From positions 60,835 through 124,834 of the forward strand of contig DASVFR010000030.1 of NCBI GenBank assembly GCA_036379955.1: 64,000 nt of DNA, read 5' to 3'. Shown in pieces: positions 27,574 through 35,052 of this stretch (positions are counted from its first letter, which is position 1; the number at the start of each line of letters is the position of its first letter). The translations under genes and the position numbers were made by a program. Below the pieces are notes generated by a model that searched no databases, was not told the DNA's origin, and worked only from the letters and a program-made list of their open reading frames with translations. Source of the stretch: VRUE01 sp036379955 (GTDB lineage Bacteria > Actinomycetota > Thermoleophilia > Solirubrobacterales > 70-9).

Positions 27574-28785
27574 TCAGGATCGAGCTTCGGTCACGGCCGG
27601 TGGCTCCGTCGACTCCTCAGTGCGAGCTGCCGTGGCGTCGTCGAAGAGGAGGAGATATGGGTCGTAACGAAACATCCGCGACCGTTTTTGCCCGGTGATC
27701 TCGCGCAAGAGGCCAGCCTCCTCAAAGCTCGAGACGAGGCGACTTGCCGTTGGAAAGGTCGTTTCGAGCAGGGAGGCCACGAGGTTGATGTTGACCAGGG
27801 GACGCCGGAACAGGTGAGAGAGCAGCATCAGCCCGTTCTGGCCGAGATTCCGCTCGATGATCGCGCTTCGGTGGGCTTCCCGAAGCTCGAAGAGCCTCTC
27901 CGCCGTCTCCGTCGCTTCCCGGGCGGTTTGGACGACGCCGTTGAGGAAGAAGCCGATCCAGCCCTCCCAGTCGCCTTTCAGCCGCACCGCCATCAGGCGG
28001 TCGTAGTACTCGGTGCGGTGGAGCTTGAAGAAGTGGCTCAGATAGAGCAGCGGTTGTCGAAGCATGCCGCGGTGGACCAGGAGAAAGGTGTTCAGCAGTC
28101 GTCCGACTCGCCCGTTCCCGTCGAGAAATGGATGAATCGTCTCGAATTGCGCGTGAGCAAGTCCGACGTCGATCAGCGTTGGATAACGACCGTCTTCGTG
28201 AAGGAACTTCTCGAAGCCGTGAAGGGCTTCCTTCATATCGGGCACGGGAGGTGGGATGAAGGTTGCCTGCCGCAAGGTCGCCCCCGGGGGGCCGATCCAG
28301 TTCTGCGATTGCCGAAATTCACCGGAAGTCGCCTTCGAGCCACGACCGTCTCGGAGCAGTTCCCCGTGGATTTCGCGGATCAATCGGAGCGAGAGGGGCA
28401 GGGTCTTGATGCGCTCCAGGCCGAAGTTCATGGCCTGTACGTAGTTGACGAGGTCGAGCACGTCTGAAAGCGGCTCGCTCTCGTCGTCATCGAGCTCTCG
28501 CTCGAGAAGGTCCTCCAGCGTGCTCTGTGTCCCCTCGATTTGAGAGCTGAGCACCGCCTCCCGACGAACGTACATGCTGACGAAGAAGTCCGGGTCGGGA
28601 ATCACCTTGGCCACGCCGTCGAGGCGGCCCAGCTCGGCAACGGCATTCTCCAGGAGCCGCAGAAGGGAGGCGTCCAGGACGAGTGCCGGCTGGGGGGGAA
28701 GGGGATTCGGAACGAAGGCTTCATAGCCCTCAGGCTGGCTAACAAAGCGTCCCGCGCGGTCTTTTAGCTTGCCTTCGGTCCTCAC
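27574..28785 (-). CDS. Fic family protein (AMPylator-type) with winged-helix C-terminus
   Basis: 403 residues. The Fic core motif HPFLDGNGRVGRLLNTFLL is intact at ~200-218, so AMP transfer to a hydroxyl side chain is expected. An N-terminal inhibitory-helix motif is present before it (SSQIEGTQSTLEDLL), as in class II Fic proteins that self-inhibit with a Glu. The C-terminal ~90 residues look like a winged helix (NLVASLLETTFPTASRLVSSFEEAGLLREITGQKRSRMFRY). Fic-HTH proteins may regulate their own gene; a palindrome lies just upstream. It is convergent with the acyl-CoA dehydrogenase gene. Confidence 0.9.
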   Translation of the reverse strand: MRTEGKLKDRAGRFVSQPEGYEAFVPNPLPPQPALVLDASLLRLLENAVAELGRLDGVAKVIPDPDFFVSMYVRREAVLSSQIEGTQSTLEDLLERELDDDESEPLSDVLDLVNYVQAMNFGLERIKTLPLSLRLIREIHGELLRDGRGSKATSGEFRQSQNWIGPPGATLRQATFIPPPVPDMKEALHGFEKFLHEDGRYPTLIDVGLAHAQFETIHPFLDGNGRVGRLLNTFLLVHRGMLRQPLLYLSHFFKLHRTEYYDRLMAVRLKGDWEGWIGFFLNGVVQTAREATETAERLFELREAHRSAIIERNLGQNGLMLLSHLFRRPLVNINLVASLLETTFPTASRLVSSFEEAGLLREITGQKRSRMFRYDPYLLLFDDATAARTEESTEPPAVTEARS

Positions 28786-28794
28786 GAAGCTGTT

Positions 28795-28809
28795 ATAGCA
28801 AATTGCTAT
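28795..28809. promoter_or_regulatory. 15-bp palindrome upstream of the fic gene
   Basis: ATAGCAAATTGCTAT is a 7-bp inverted repeat around one central base, 9 bp before the Fic start codon in a locally AT-rich stretch. It is a natural candidate operator for the Fic protein's own winged helix. Confidence 0.5.
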
Positions 28810-28986
28810 TTACGTTAATAGTCTCTGGAAACGCCGGCAATAATCAAAGGTGACTTTCAAGAGACTTCCTACGCTGCTAATGCCCGACGTTAGTAACGCC
28901 GTCAGATGCCTAGACCTATTGACGCGTAGCCTCGATGCCTTCAATACCGGGAGCGTTGCCGCCTGTCCCAAGGCTAGGCTGCCGCC

Positions 28987-31104
28987 GTGCTCGTCTCGGC
29001 CGTCACCGGCCCGCGTGGACGTTGGGTGACGGTCGGCGTCTGGCTCGCGCTCGCGCTCGCGGGCCTGCTGGCGCGTCTGCACATCGGCGACGTCACCGCC
29101 GCGGGCCAGAGCAGCTTTCTGCCCGCCGACGCTCAATCGACGCGGGCCCTCGACGCGCTGCAGCGCAACTTCAAGGGCGGGGACGACGTACCCGTCCTGG
29201 TCGTCTTCGACCGGCCCGGCGGACTGACGGGGGCCGACCTCGACGCGATCGGCAAGGTAGGCGAAGGCCTTGAAAGCCTCGGTCTCGCCGGCGCGACCCC
29301 GGTCTTCGCGCCCTTCTCCGGCGAAGCGAAGCGGCCGCTCGGCGACGTGGCCCGCGTCGCGCACGGCGTCGGCCCGATTTCCCGCGACGGCGAAGCGGCG
29401 CTGGTCGCGCTCGGCATCGACTCCAACCAGCGCAGCGCGATCGTCGACGGCGTCGAACGCATTCGCGCCTACCTGAGCCAACACCGCCGCCCGGGCCTGC
29501 ACTCCTACGTCACCGGGCCGGCCGGGGTCGCCGCCGACCTCGAGCACGTCGCCGACGCCGCCGCCCGCACGCTGTTGATCGCCACCCTCGGTCTCGTCCT
29601 CGTCCTCCTGCTCCTCGTCTATCGCGCGCCGCCGCTCGCCCTGCTGCCGCTGCTCGCGGTCGGCGTCGCCTACCTGATCGCGATCGCGATCGCCTACCTG
29701 CTGATCGAGGTGGGCGCGATCGTCGTCAACGCCGAGGGCACGATGCTGCTCCTGGTGCTGATCTTCGGCGCCGGCACCGATTACTCGCTGCTGCTGATCC
29801 ACCGCTACCGCGAGGAGCTCTCGCGTGGAACTGAGGTCGAGGGAGCGTTGCGCGCCGCGCTGACCGAGAGCCTGCGGCCGATCGGCGCCTCGGCCGGGAC
29901 GGTGATCGCGGCGATGCTCGTCCTGCTCCTCGCCGACCTCGAGTCGACCCATTGGCTCGGCCCGATCCTCGCGATCGGCATCGCGACGATGCTCGCCGCC
30001 GCGCTGACGCTGCTGCCCGCCGCGCTGGCGATCCTCGGCCGGCGCGCCTTCTGGCCCGGCCACGCGGCGGAGCCGGGCAGGCGCTGGGCGCGGGTCGCGG
30101 CCCTGGTCGGCCGCCGGCCGCGGACGATCGTCGCCCTCGTCTCCGCCGGCCTGCTCGTCCTCGCCCTCGGCAACCTCATCCACCACGGCACGCTCGGCTT
30201 CGGCCAGGGCGAAACGGGATCGAGCGAATCGGGGCGCGGCAACGAGGTGCTCGCCCAGCACTTCCCGCCGGGGATCGGCTCGCCGCTGACCGCGGTCGTC
30301 GAGGACGCGCAGCTCGAGCTGGCGATCGGGCGGCTGGAGACGCTGGACTCGGTGAGGCTGGCGGTGCCGGTGCCGCCCTCCGGCACCTCCGACGAGGCCG
30401 CGATCGCGATCGTTCCCCGCGGCGATCCCTACTCCGCGGGCGCCGCCGAGGAGGTCGGCGAAATCCGCGAGAAGCTGCAGGAGGTTGCTCCCAGCGCCCT
30501 GGTCGGCGGCGTCCCGGCCGAGAACTACGACGTCGAGCGGACCAACGCGCGCGACACCAGGGTAATCGTGCCCGCCGTGCTGATCGTCGTCGCCCTGATC
30601 CTCGTCGGCGTCCTGCGCGCCCTCGTCGCCCCGGCCTACCTGATCGTCACCGTCGTCGCCTCGTTCGCCGCCACCCTCGGCCTCGTCACCGCCGCCTTCG
30701 CCACGGTCCTCGGCTCCGGCGGCCTCAGCTTCGACCTCGTCCTGCTCGCCTTCATCTTCCTCGTCGCGCTCGGCGTCGACTACAACATCTTCCTGATGAC
30801 GCGCGCCCGCGAGGAGGCGGCGCGGCTGGGCACCCGCGACGGGGTCCTCTCCGCCCTGGAGAGCACCGGCGGCGTCGTCACCGGCGCCGGTGTGATCCTC
30901 GCCGGCACCTTCGCCACCCTCACCCTGCTGCCGCTCGAGGAGCTGGTCCAGATCGGCGCCACCGTCGCGATCGGCGTCCTCCTCGACACCTTCGTCGTCC
31001 GCGCCCTGCTGACCCCCGCGATCACCTGGCTCTGTGGCGAGCGGGCCTGGTGGCCGTGGGGGTCGGCCGGGGAGAGCGCGGAGCGGTTGGCCGACGCCGG
31101 CTGA
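28987..31104 (+). CDS. MMPL/RND-superfamily transporter
   Basis: 705 residues with two copies of a large extracytoplasmic loop plus 5-6 TM helices. It starts with a TM segment after VTGPRGRWVTVGVWLALALAGLLA and has TM bundles at ~195-350 and ~515-690. Signature stretches include GAGTDYSLLLIHRYREEL and LGVDYNIFLMTRAREEA, each with the acidic residue of the proton relay. MmpL-type proteins export lipids or drugs. The GTG start lacks a strong ribosome site. A TM pair on either side of each loop and the length (~700) are typical of actinobacterial MMPL. Confidence 0.9.
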   Translation: MLVSAVTGPRGRWVTVGVWLALALAGLLARLHIGDVTAAGQSSFLPADAQSTRALDALQRNFKGGDDVPVLVVFDRPGGLTGADLDAIGKVGEGLESLGLAGATPVFAPFSGEAKRPLGDVARVAHGVGPISRDGEAALVALGIDSNQRSAIVDGVERIRAYLSQHRRPGLHSYVTGPAGVAADLEHVADAAARTLLIATLGLVLVLLLLVYRAPPLALLPLLAVGVAYLIAIAIAYLLIEVGAIVVNAEGTMLLLVLIFGAGTDYSLLLIHRYREELSRGTEVEGALRAALTESLRPIGASAGTVIAAMLVLLLADLESTHWLGPILAIGIATMLAAALTLLPAALAILGRRAFWPGHAAEPGRRWARVAALVGRRPRTIVALVSAGLLVLALGNLIHHGTLGFGQGETGSSESGRGNEVLAQHFPPGIGSPLTAVVEDAQLELAIGRLETLDSVRLAVPVPPSGTSDEAAIAIVPRGDPYSAGAAEEVGEIREKLQEVAPSALVGGVPAENYDVERTNARDTRVIVPAVLIVVALILVGVLRALVAPAYLIVTVVASFAATLGLVTAAFATVLGSGGLSFDLVLLAFIFLVALGVDYNIFLMTRAREEAARLGTRDGVLSALESTGGVVTGAGVILAGTFATLTLLPLEELVQIGATVAIGVLLDTFVVRALLTPAITWLCGERAWWPWGSAGESAERLADAG

Positions 31105-31178
31105 ACCCTCCTCGGCCGCCGCTCGTAGACCTCGACGAAAACGGCCGGCGTCCGCGGGCCCAGATCGAGGAGGACTTC

Positions 31179-31712
31179 GTGAACAGGATCTACCCAGTCG
31201 TCGCGGCCTGTGTGCTGGCCGTGGCCCTCGCTGCCGCCGGGTGCGGCGGCAGCTCCAACAGCTCCGAATCCGGCGGAGGCGGCGCCTACGGCGGCGGCGA
31301 ATCCACGGCGGCAAGCAAGCCGGCGAGCACGACGGAATCCGAACCGCCCGCCAGGATCTCGGTCTCGAACCTGGGGGGCGAAGTGGGCGAAGCGCTCGTC
31401 GACTCGAAGGGCTTCACGCTCTACTACTTCGAGAAGGACAAGGGCGGCAAGTCGGCCTGCTACGGCGCCTGCGCGCAGGCGTGGCCACCGCTGACGACGG
31501 GCGGCTCCCCGAAGGCGACCGGCGCCGCCATGGCCTCGAAGCTCGGCACGACGAAGCGCAGCGACGGGACCGTCCAGGTCACCTACGCCGGTTGGCCCCT
31601 CTACACATACGAGGCCGACGCCAAGCCCGGCGAAGCCAACGGCACCGACGTCAAGGCCTTCGGCGCCTCCTGGTACCCGCTGCATCCCAACGGGGAAAAG
31701 GCCGGCGAGTAG
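31179..31712 (+). CDS. Secreted lipoprotein of the COG4315/Lipoprotein_15 type (copy 1)
   Basis: 177 residues from a GTG with GAGGAGGA upstream. A lipoprotein signal ends in the lipobox AAAGC (Cys ~22), followed by a Ser/Gly linker. The body has two copies of the family pattern G.TLYYFEKDKGGKSACYGACA.AWPPL and VTYAGWPLYTYEAD…GANGTDVKAFGASWYPL. Proteins of this kind are periplasmic and of unknown function. An almost identical second gene follows. Confidence 0.88.
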   Translation: MNRIYPVVAACVLAVALAAAGCGGSSNSSESGGGGAYGGGESTAASKPASTTESEPPARISVSNLGGEVGEALVDSKGFTLYYFEKDKGGKSACYGACAQAWPPLTTGGSPKATGAAMASKLGTTKRSDGTVQVTYAGWPLYTYEADAKPGEANGTDVKAFGASWYPLHPNGEKAGE

Positions 31713-31740
31713 CGGGCTAGCCTGTGCGCATGGAGGATTC

Positions 31741-32292
31741 TTGAACAGGGCCCATCCGGCGATTGCCCTCCTTGCCCTGGCTCTCGTCCTGGCGGCAGCC
31801 GGTTGCGGGAGCAGCTCCGGTGCCGGAGGGAACGCCTACGGCGGCGGCGAAGGCACGTCGAGCGAAGGGACCTCGAAGAAAGGGGCGACGGCCGAAAAGA
31901 AGTCGGGGATCGGCGGCCCGGTGTCGCCGTCCTCGATCTCGATCGTCGACCTCGGCGGCGACGTCGGTAGGGTCCTGATCGACGCCGAAGGCCACACCCT
32001 CTACTACTTCGAGAAGGACGAGGGCGGCAAGTCGGCCTGCTACGGCGCCTGCGCCAAGGCCTGGCCTCCGATGCTCGCCGCAGGCCCGCGGGAAGCCAGA
32101 GGCGGGGTCTCGGCCGCGAAGATGGGGACGACCAAGCGCAGCGACGGGACCGTCCAGATCACCTATGCCGGCTGGCCGCTCTACACCTACGCGGTCGACA
32201 CCACGTTCGGCGAAGCCAACGGCACCGACGTCAAGGCCTTCGGCGCCTCCTGGTACCCACTGCACCCCAGCGGGGAAAAGGCCGGCGAGTGA
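31741..32292 (+). CDS. Secreted lipoprotein of the COG4315/Lipoprotein_15 type (copy 2)
   Basis: 183 residues from a TTG with a GGAGG ribosome site, 28 nt after copy 1. Same layout: TM-like signal ALLALALVLAAAGC with lipobox Cys, then a Lys/Ser linker and the two family motifs (TLYYFEKDEGGKSACYGACAKAWPP; TYAGWPLYTYAVD…GTDVKAFGASWYPLHPSGEKAGE). The C-terminal ~30 residues are nearly identical to copy 1 at the DNA level as well, so this is a recent tandem duplication; the linkers have diverged. Confidence 0.88.
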   Translation: MNRAHPAIALLALALVLAAAGCGSSSGAGGNAYGGGEGTSSEGTSKKGATAEKKSGIGGPVSPSSISIVDLGGDVGRVLIDAEGHTLYYFEKDEGGKSACYGACAKAWPPMLAAGPREARGGVSAAKMGTTKRSDGTVQITYAGWPLYTYAVDTTFGEANGTDVKAFGASWYPLHPSGEKAGE

Positions 32293-32351
32293 GTAGGCGA
32301 CTCGCATATCCTATGACGACGGTGCGGTCTGCTTCAATCGGATCACCAGAG

Positions 32352-32361
32352 AAAGGAGGTG
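32352..32361 (+). promoter_or_regulatory. Extended perfect Shine-Dalgarno
   Basis: AAAGGAGGTG is complementary over ten bases to the 3' end of 16S rRNA (CACCTCCTTT), the strongest ribosome site I see in the window. It stands in front of a 14-codon ORF and not of a long gene. Confidence 0.55.
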
Positions 32362-32369
32362 GTCCTACT

Positions 32370-32414
32370 TTGAGTCACATGCTGCAGGGGACACTGGAGG
32401 TGCAGGGCCGCTAG
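32370..32414 (+). CDS. Possible 14-codon peptide ORF behind the strong ribosome site
   Basis: TTG at 32370 opens MSHMLQGTLEVQGR and a TAG stop; an ATG three codons later gives 11 residues. The AAAGGAGGTG site ends 8 nt upstream. A 10-bp stem with an 8-nt loop follows at 32530-32557. The arrangement could be a leader peptide, a very small protein or a ribosome-binding decoy. The next long gene starts ~180 nt downstream. I do not recognise the peptide. Confidence 0.35.
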   Translation: MSHMLQGTLEVQGR

Positions 32415-32529
32415 GCGCCGCGCTTCGTTTCGGCCGCCCGGCGGAATCCAACCCGGGCACCGGCGAGCAAAGGGAGACCGGGCGTTGTCCCACCCGGCCG
32501 TCGTTTCCGCGTTCGCTTCCAAGCACCTG

Positions 32530-32557
32530 GCAAGGGCCGTCTGCGGGCGGCCCTTGC
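32530..32557 (+). terminator. Stem-loop ahead of the alpha/beta hydrolase gene
   Basis: GCAAGGGCCG-like arm (32530-32539) pairs with CGGCCCTTGC (32548-32557), 10 bp, loop of 8 nt. There is no U-run. It ends 34 bp before the hydrolase ATG and may terminate the short transcript upstream. Confidence 0.5.
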
Positions 32558-32591
32558 TCGTGGGGCGCCGCCCGGCTTAGTCTTTCTCTCG

Positions 32592-33413
32592 ATGGGCGAG
32601 CTTGCCTACGAGGGGCACCGGATCGAGTACGACGAGTTCGGCGAGGGCGAGCGGCTGCTCGTCCTCGTCCACGGGCTGCTGATGAACCGGCGCATGTTCG
32701 AGCCGCTCGCGAGGGAGCTGGCCGGACAGGGCAACCGGGTGGTCTGCGTCGATCTGCTCGGGCACGGGCGCTCCGACCGGCCCGAGGACCTGCGCCTCTA
32801 TTCGATGCCGCTCTTCGCACGCCAGGTGGTGGCGTTGCTCGACCACCTGGGGGAGGAGGCCGCTGTGGTCGGCGGCACCTCGCTTGGCGCCAACGTCGCC
32901 CTCGAGCTGGCCGTGCGCGAGCCCGAGCGAGCCCGCGCGCTCTTCGTCGAGATGCCGGTGCTCGACAACGCCCTGCCCGGCGTCGCCGCGACCTTTGCTC
33001 CGCTGCTGCTCGGCCTGCGGCTCGCCAGGCCCGCGTTCGAGCTGACCTCGCTGCTCACCTCGGCGATCCCGCGCAGCTTCCACCTGCTCGACATGGGGCT
33101 CGACTGGGTCCGCCAGCGCCCCGGGCCCTCGGGCGCCGTGCTCGAGGGCCTGCTGCTGGGAGAGACCGCGCCGCACCGCGAGGAGCGGCTCGGGATCGCC
33201 CAGCCGGCGCTGGTCGTCGGCCACCCCCTCGACCCGCTGCATCCGTTCAGCGACTCGGGGATGCTCGCCGGGGAGCTGGCCAACGGGCGTCTCGTCGAGG
33301 CCAGCTCGATCCTCGAGTGGCGCCTGAGGCCGCAGCGCCTGACCCGCGAGCTGACCTCGTTCCTTCAGGAGGTCTGGGCCTGGCCGGCTCCCTCGCCGGC
33401 GAGCAACGCCTGA
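32592..33413 (+). CDS. Alpha/beta hydrolase
   Basis: 273 residues with the hydrolase fold: oxyanion strand LVLVHGLLMNRRMFEPLA, cofactor-free nucleophile elbow VGGTSLGANVALELAV (Ser ~97), acid and His in the C-terminal part (VVGHPLDPLHPFSDSG). The GxSxG reads GTSLG. It overlaps the convergent thiolase-like gene by 49 nt. The substrate is not identifiable. Confidence 0.85.
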   Translation: MGELAYEGHRIEYDEFGEGERLLVLVHGLLMNRRMFEPLARELAGQGNRVVCVDLLGHGRSDRPEDLRLYSMPLFARQVVALLDHLGEEAAVVGGTSLGANVALELAVREPERARALFVEMPVLDNALPGVAATFAPLLLGLRLARPAFELTSLLTSAIPRSFHLLDMGLDWVRQRPGPSGAVLEGLLLGETAPHREERLGIAQPALVVGHPLDPLHPFSDSGMLAGELANGRLVEASSILEWRLRPQRLTRELTSFLQEVWAWPAPSPASNA

Positions 33414-34837
33414 ACGACGGCCTCCTCGTCGCTGCTTCCCAGGGCCCGCGAGCCGTCGGGTCGCAGCGAGCTGAAGATCGCGCGCCCAGGCTTGCCGTCG
33501 CGCTCATAGACGACGGTGAAAGCCTCGACCGGCTCTGAGGGCGAGGCCGGCTCAGCGGCGATCTCGCGCCGCGGCAGCGCATCGACCTCCGCCTGCGGCT
33601 TGGCATGCGCGTAGGGCTGCCGCGGCGGCTGGGTCGAGAGCAGCGCGTTGGCGTGCTTGGTCATGTACCAGCCGACGCCGGTGAGGAAGCCGCGAGCGCC
33701 GGGATCGTCCCGCAGTCGCTCCGCCATCGTCGCCAGCGAGTGGGTGACGTAGTTGCTGCCGGGACCGCCGGCGAAGGTGAGGCCGCCGGTCACGGTCGGC
33801 GGCCGCCCGGGGTCCTCGAGGTCGACGCCCAGCTCGGCCGCGGCGATCTGCACCGCGGAGGGGAAGCACGAGTAGAGGTCGAGGTGGTCGACGTCGTCGA
33901 TGCCGAGGTCGGCGCGGGCGAGCGTTGCCCGGGCGCAGGCCGCGATCGCCGGCGAGCGGTGCAGCTCCTGGCGCGAGGCCGCGAACCAGTGGTCGTGAGC
34001 GGCGGCGCTCGCGTGCACGTAGACGCGGTCCTCGGGACGGATCGCGACTTCGTTGGCGACGCTGGTGCTGCAGACCACGACCGCCGCGCCCTGGTCGACC
34101 TGGATGTTGGCCGTCATCAGCTTCGAGTAGGGAAAGGCCACCATCCGGTTCTCGGGGCCGGCGAGGATCCGGCTCGGCGGCGGCGCGTCCCGGGTCCACC
34201 CGTATGGGTTGGCCGCGGCGACCTCGGCGAACCGGTGCCAGAGCTCCGCCACGCGCTCGCGGTGAGCCCCCGGCGCCTCCCCGGCGGCGATCCCCAGCGC
34301 GCTCTCGAACCAGGGGTAGTAGTGGATCGGCGCGAGCAGCCCGGCGGCCGCCTCGGCGTCGTGGCCGGCGGCGCGCTCGCCGCCGAGCACGCGGCCGGGG
34401 GCGGCTGCGGGCTCCTGCTCGGGCCAGCCGGTCGAGCTCCCGTCCTGGAGGGCCCGCTTGAAGGGCAGGATCGCCTCGGCGCCGACGATCAGCGTCGCGT
34501 CGAGGCGGCCAGCCTGGATCGCGACGCAGGCGTCGGCGAGCAGCTCGAGCGGCCCGGTGCCGCCGGTCCACGTGCGCACGGTCTCGTCGGGGGCGATGTT
34601 TAGTCGCTCGGCGAGCAGCGAGCCGGGATCGGGCACCGGCCAGGAGAGGCAGTCGACGACCGCCACCGAACGCACGCGTTCCAGCAGCCGTCGCCCCACC
34701 TTTTCGGCCGCTTCCGCCATCAGATCGAGCGGCGAGCGCTCGGGTTCCCCAGGGCGGCGGACCGCCTGGCCGGCGCCGGCGATCAGGGGGGCGGTGGGGT
34801 CGACCAGAACACGGTCTAGGGAGCTGGCGAGATGCAA
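33365..34837 (-). CDS. SCP-x/thiolase-like acetyl-CoA acetyltransferase family protein
   Basis: 490 residues. The N-terminal half is thiolase-like but not a classical degradative thiolase: PLIAGAGQAVRRPGEPERSPLDLM at the start, a GTGPLELLADACVAIQAGRLDATLIVGAEA region, and later VDHLDLYSCFPSAVQIAAAELG and GLTFAGGPGSNYVTHSLA. The last ~70 residues form an extra domain that is often seen in SCP-x-type sterol thiolases. The start is a TTG (34837); the nearest strong ribosome site (GGAGG at 34853-34857) lies 15 nt away, so the true start may differ. It is divergent from the tRNA gene. Confidence 0.75.
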   Translation of the reverse strand: MHLASSLDRVLVDPTAPLIAGAGQAVRRPGEPERSPLDLMAEAAEKVGRRLLERVRSVAVVDCLSWPVPDPGSLLAERLNIAPDETVRTWTGGTGPLELLADACVAIQAGRLDATLIVGAEAILPFKRALQDGSSTGWPEQEPAAAPGRVLGGERAAGHDAEAAAGLLAPIHYYPWFESALGIAAGEAPGAHRERVAELWHRFAEVAAANPYGWTRDAPPPSRILAGPENRMVAFPYSKLMTANIQVDQGAAVVVCSTSVANEVAIRPEDRVYVHASAAAHDHWFAASRQELHRSPAIAACARATLARADLGIDDVDHLDLYSCFPSAVQIAAAELGVDLEDPGRPPTVTGGLTFAGGPGSNYVTHSLATMAERLRDDPGARGFLTGVGWYMTKHANALLSTQPPRQPYAHAKPQAEVDALPRREIAAEPASPSEPVEAFTVVYERDGKPGRAIFSSLRPDGSRALGSSDEEAVVQALLAGEGAGQAQTS

Positions 34838-34915
34838 GGGCTCAAAAACGTACCTCCTTCGGTACGCGAGTAGCTGGTAGGATGCCCAGGAATTTTCGAG
34901 CAGTCAGTGGGAGAA

Positions 34916-34938
34916 GGGACCCGAAGGGAGAGGGTCCC
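34916..34938 (+). other. Hairpin just upstream of the tRNA
   Basis: GGGACCC (34916-34922) and GGGTCCC (34932-34938) form a 7-bp stem with a 9-nt loop, 10 nt before the tRNA 5' end. It would be part of the tRNA leader transcript and might guide 5' processing. Confidence 0.4.
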
Positions 34939-34948
34939 AGCACATAAG

Positions 34949-35021
34949 GCACCAGTGCCTTAATCGGTGAAAGGGCCGGCCTTAAAAGCCGGAGATCCGG
35001 GTTCGAGCCCCGGCTGGTGCA
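34949..35021 (+). tRNA. tRNA with anticodon UAA but a short (class I) variable loop
   Basis: A complete cloverleaf of 73 nt. Acceptor GCACCAG/CTGGTGC, D stem CCTT/AAGG with a 9-nt loop containing GG, anticodon stem CCGGC/GCCGG with loop CTTAAAA (anticodon UAA), a 4-nt variable loop AGAT, T stem CCGGG/CCCGG with loop TTCGAGC, and discriminator A. All stems pair perfectly and CCA is not encoded. UAA is a leucine (codon UUA) anticodon, yet all known leucine tRNAs have a long variable arm, so this is not an ordinary tRNA-Leu. D-loop position 20 is U (T in the DNA), not A as in the usual arginine identity set. It lies 31 nt upstream of an ArgRS-like gene and may be processed from the same transcript. 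Confidence 0.85.
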
Positions 35022-35052
35022 TCGCCGTCGGAAACGTCCAACGGAACGAGCT

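Noticed and set aside
34949..35021. A bldA-like leucine tRNA reading UUA
   Set aside because: Anticodon fits, but the variable loop is 4 nt. bldA-type leucine tRNAs have a long variable arm, so the type does not match.
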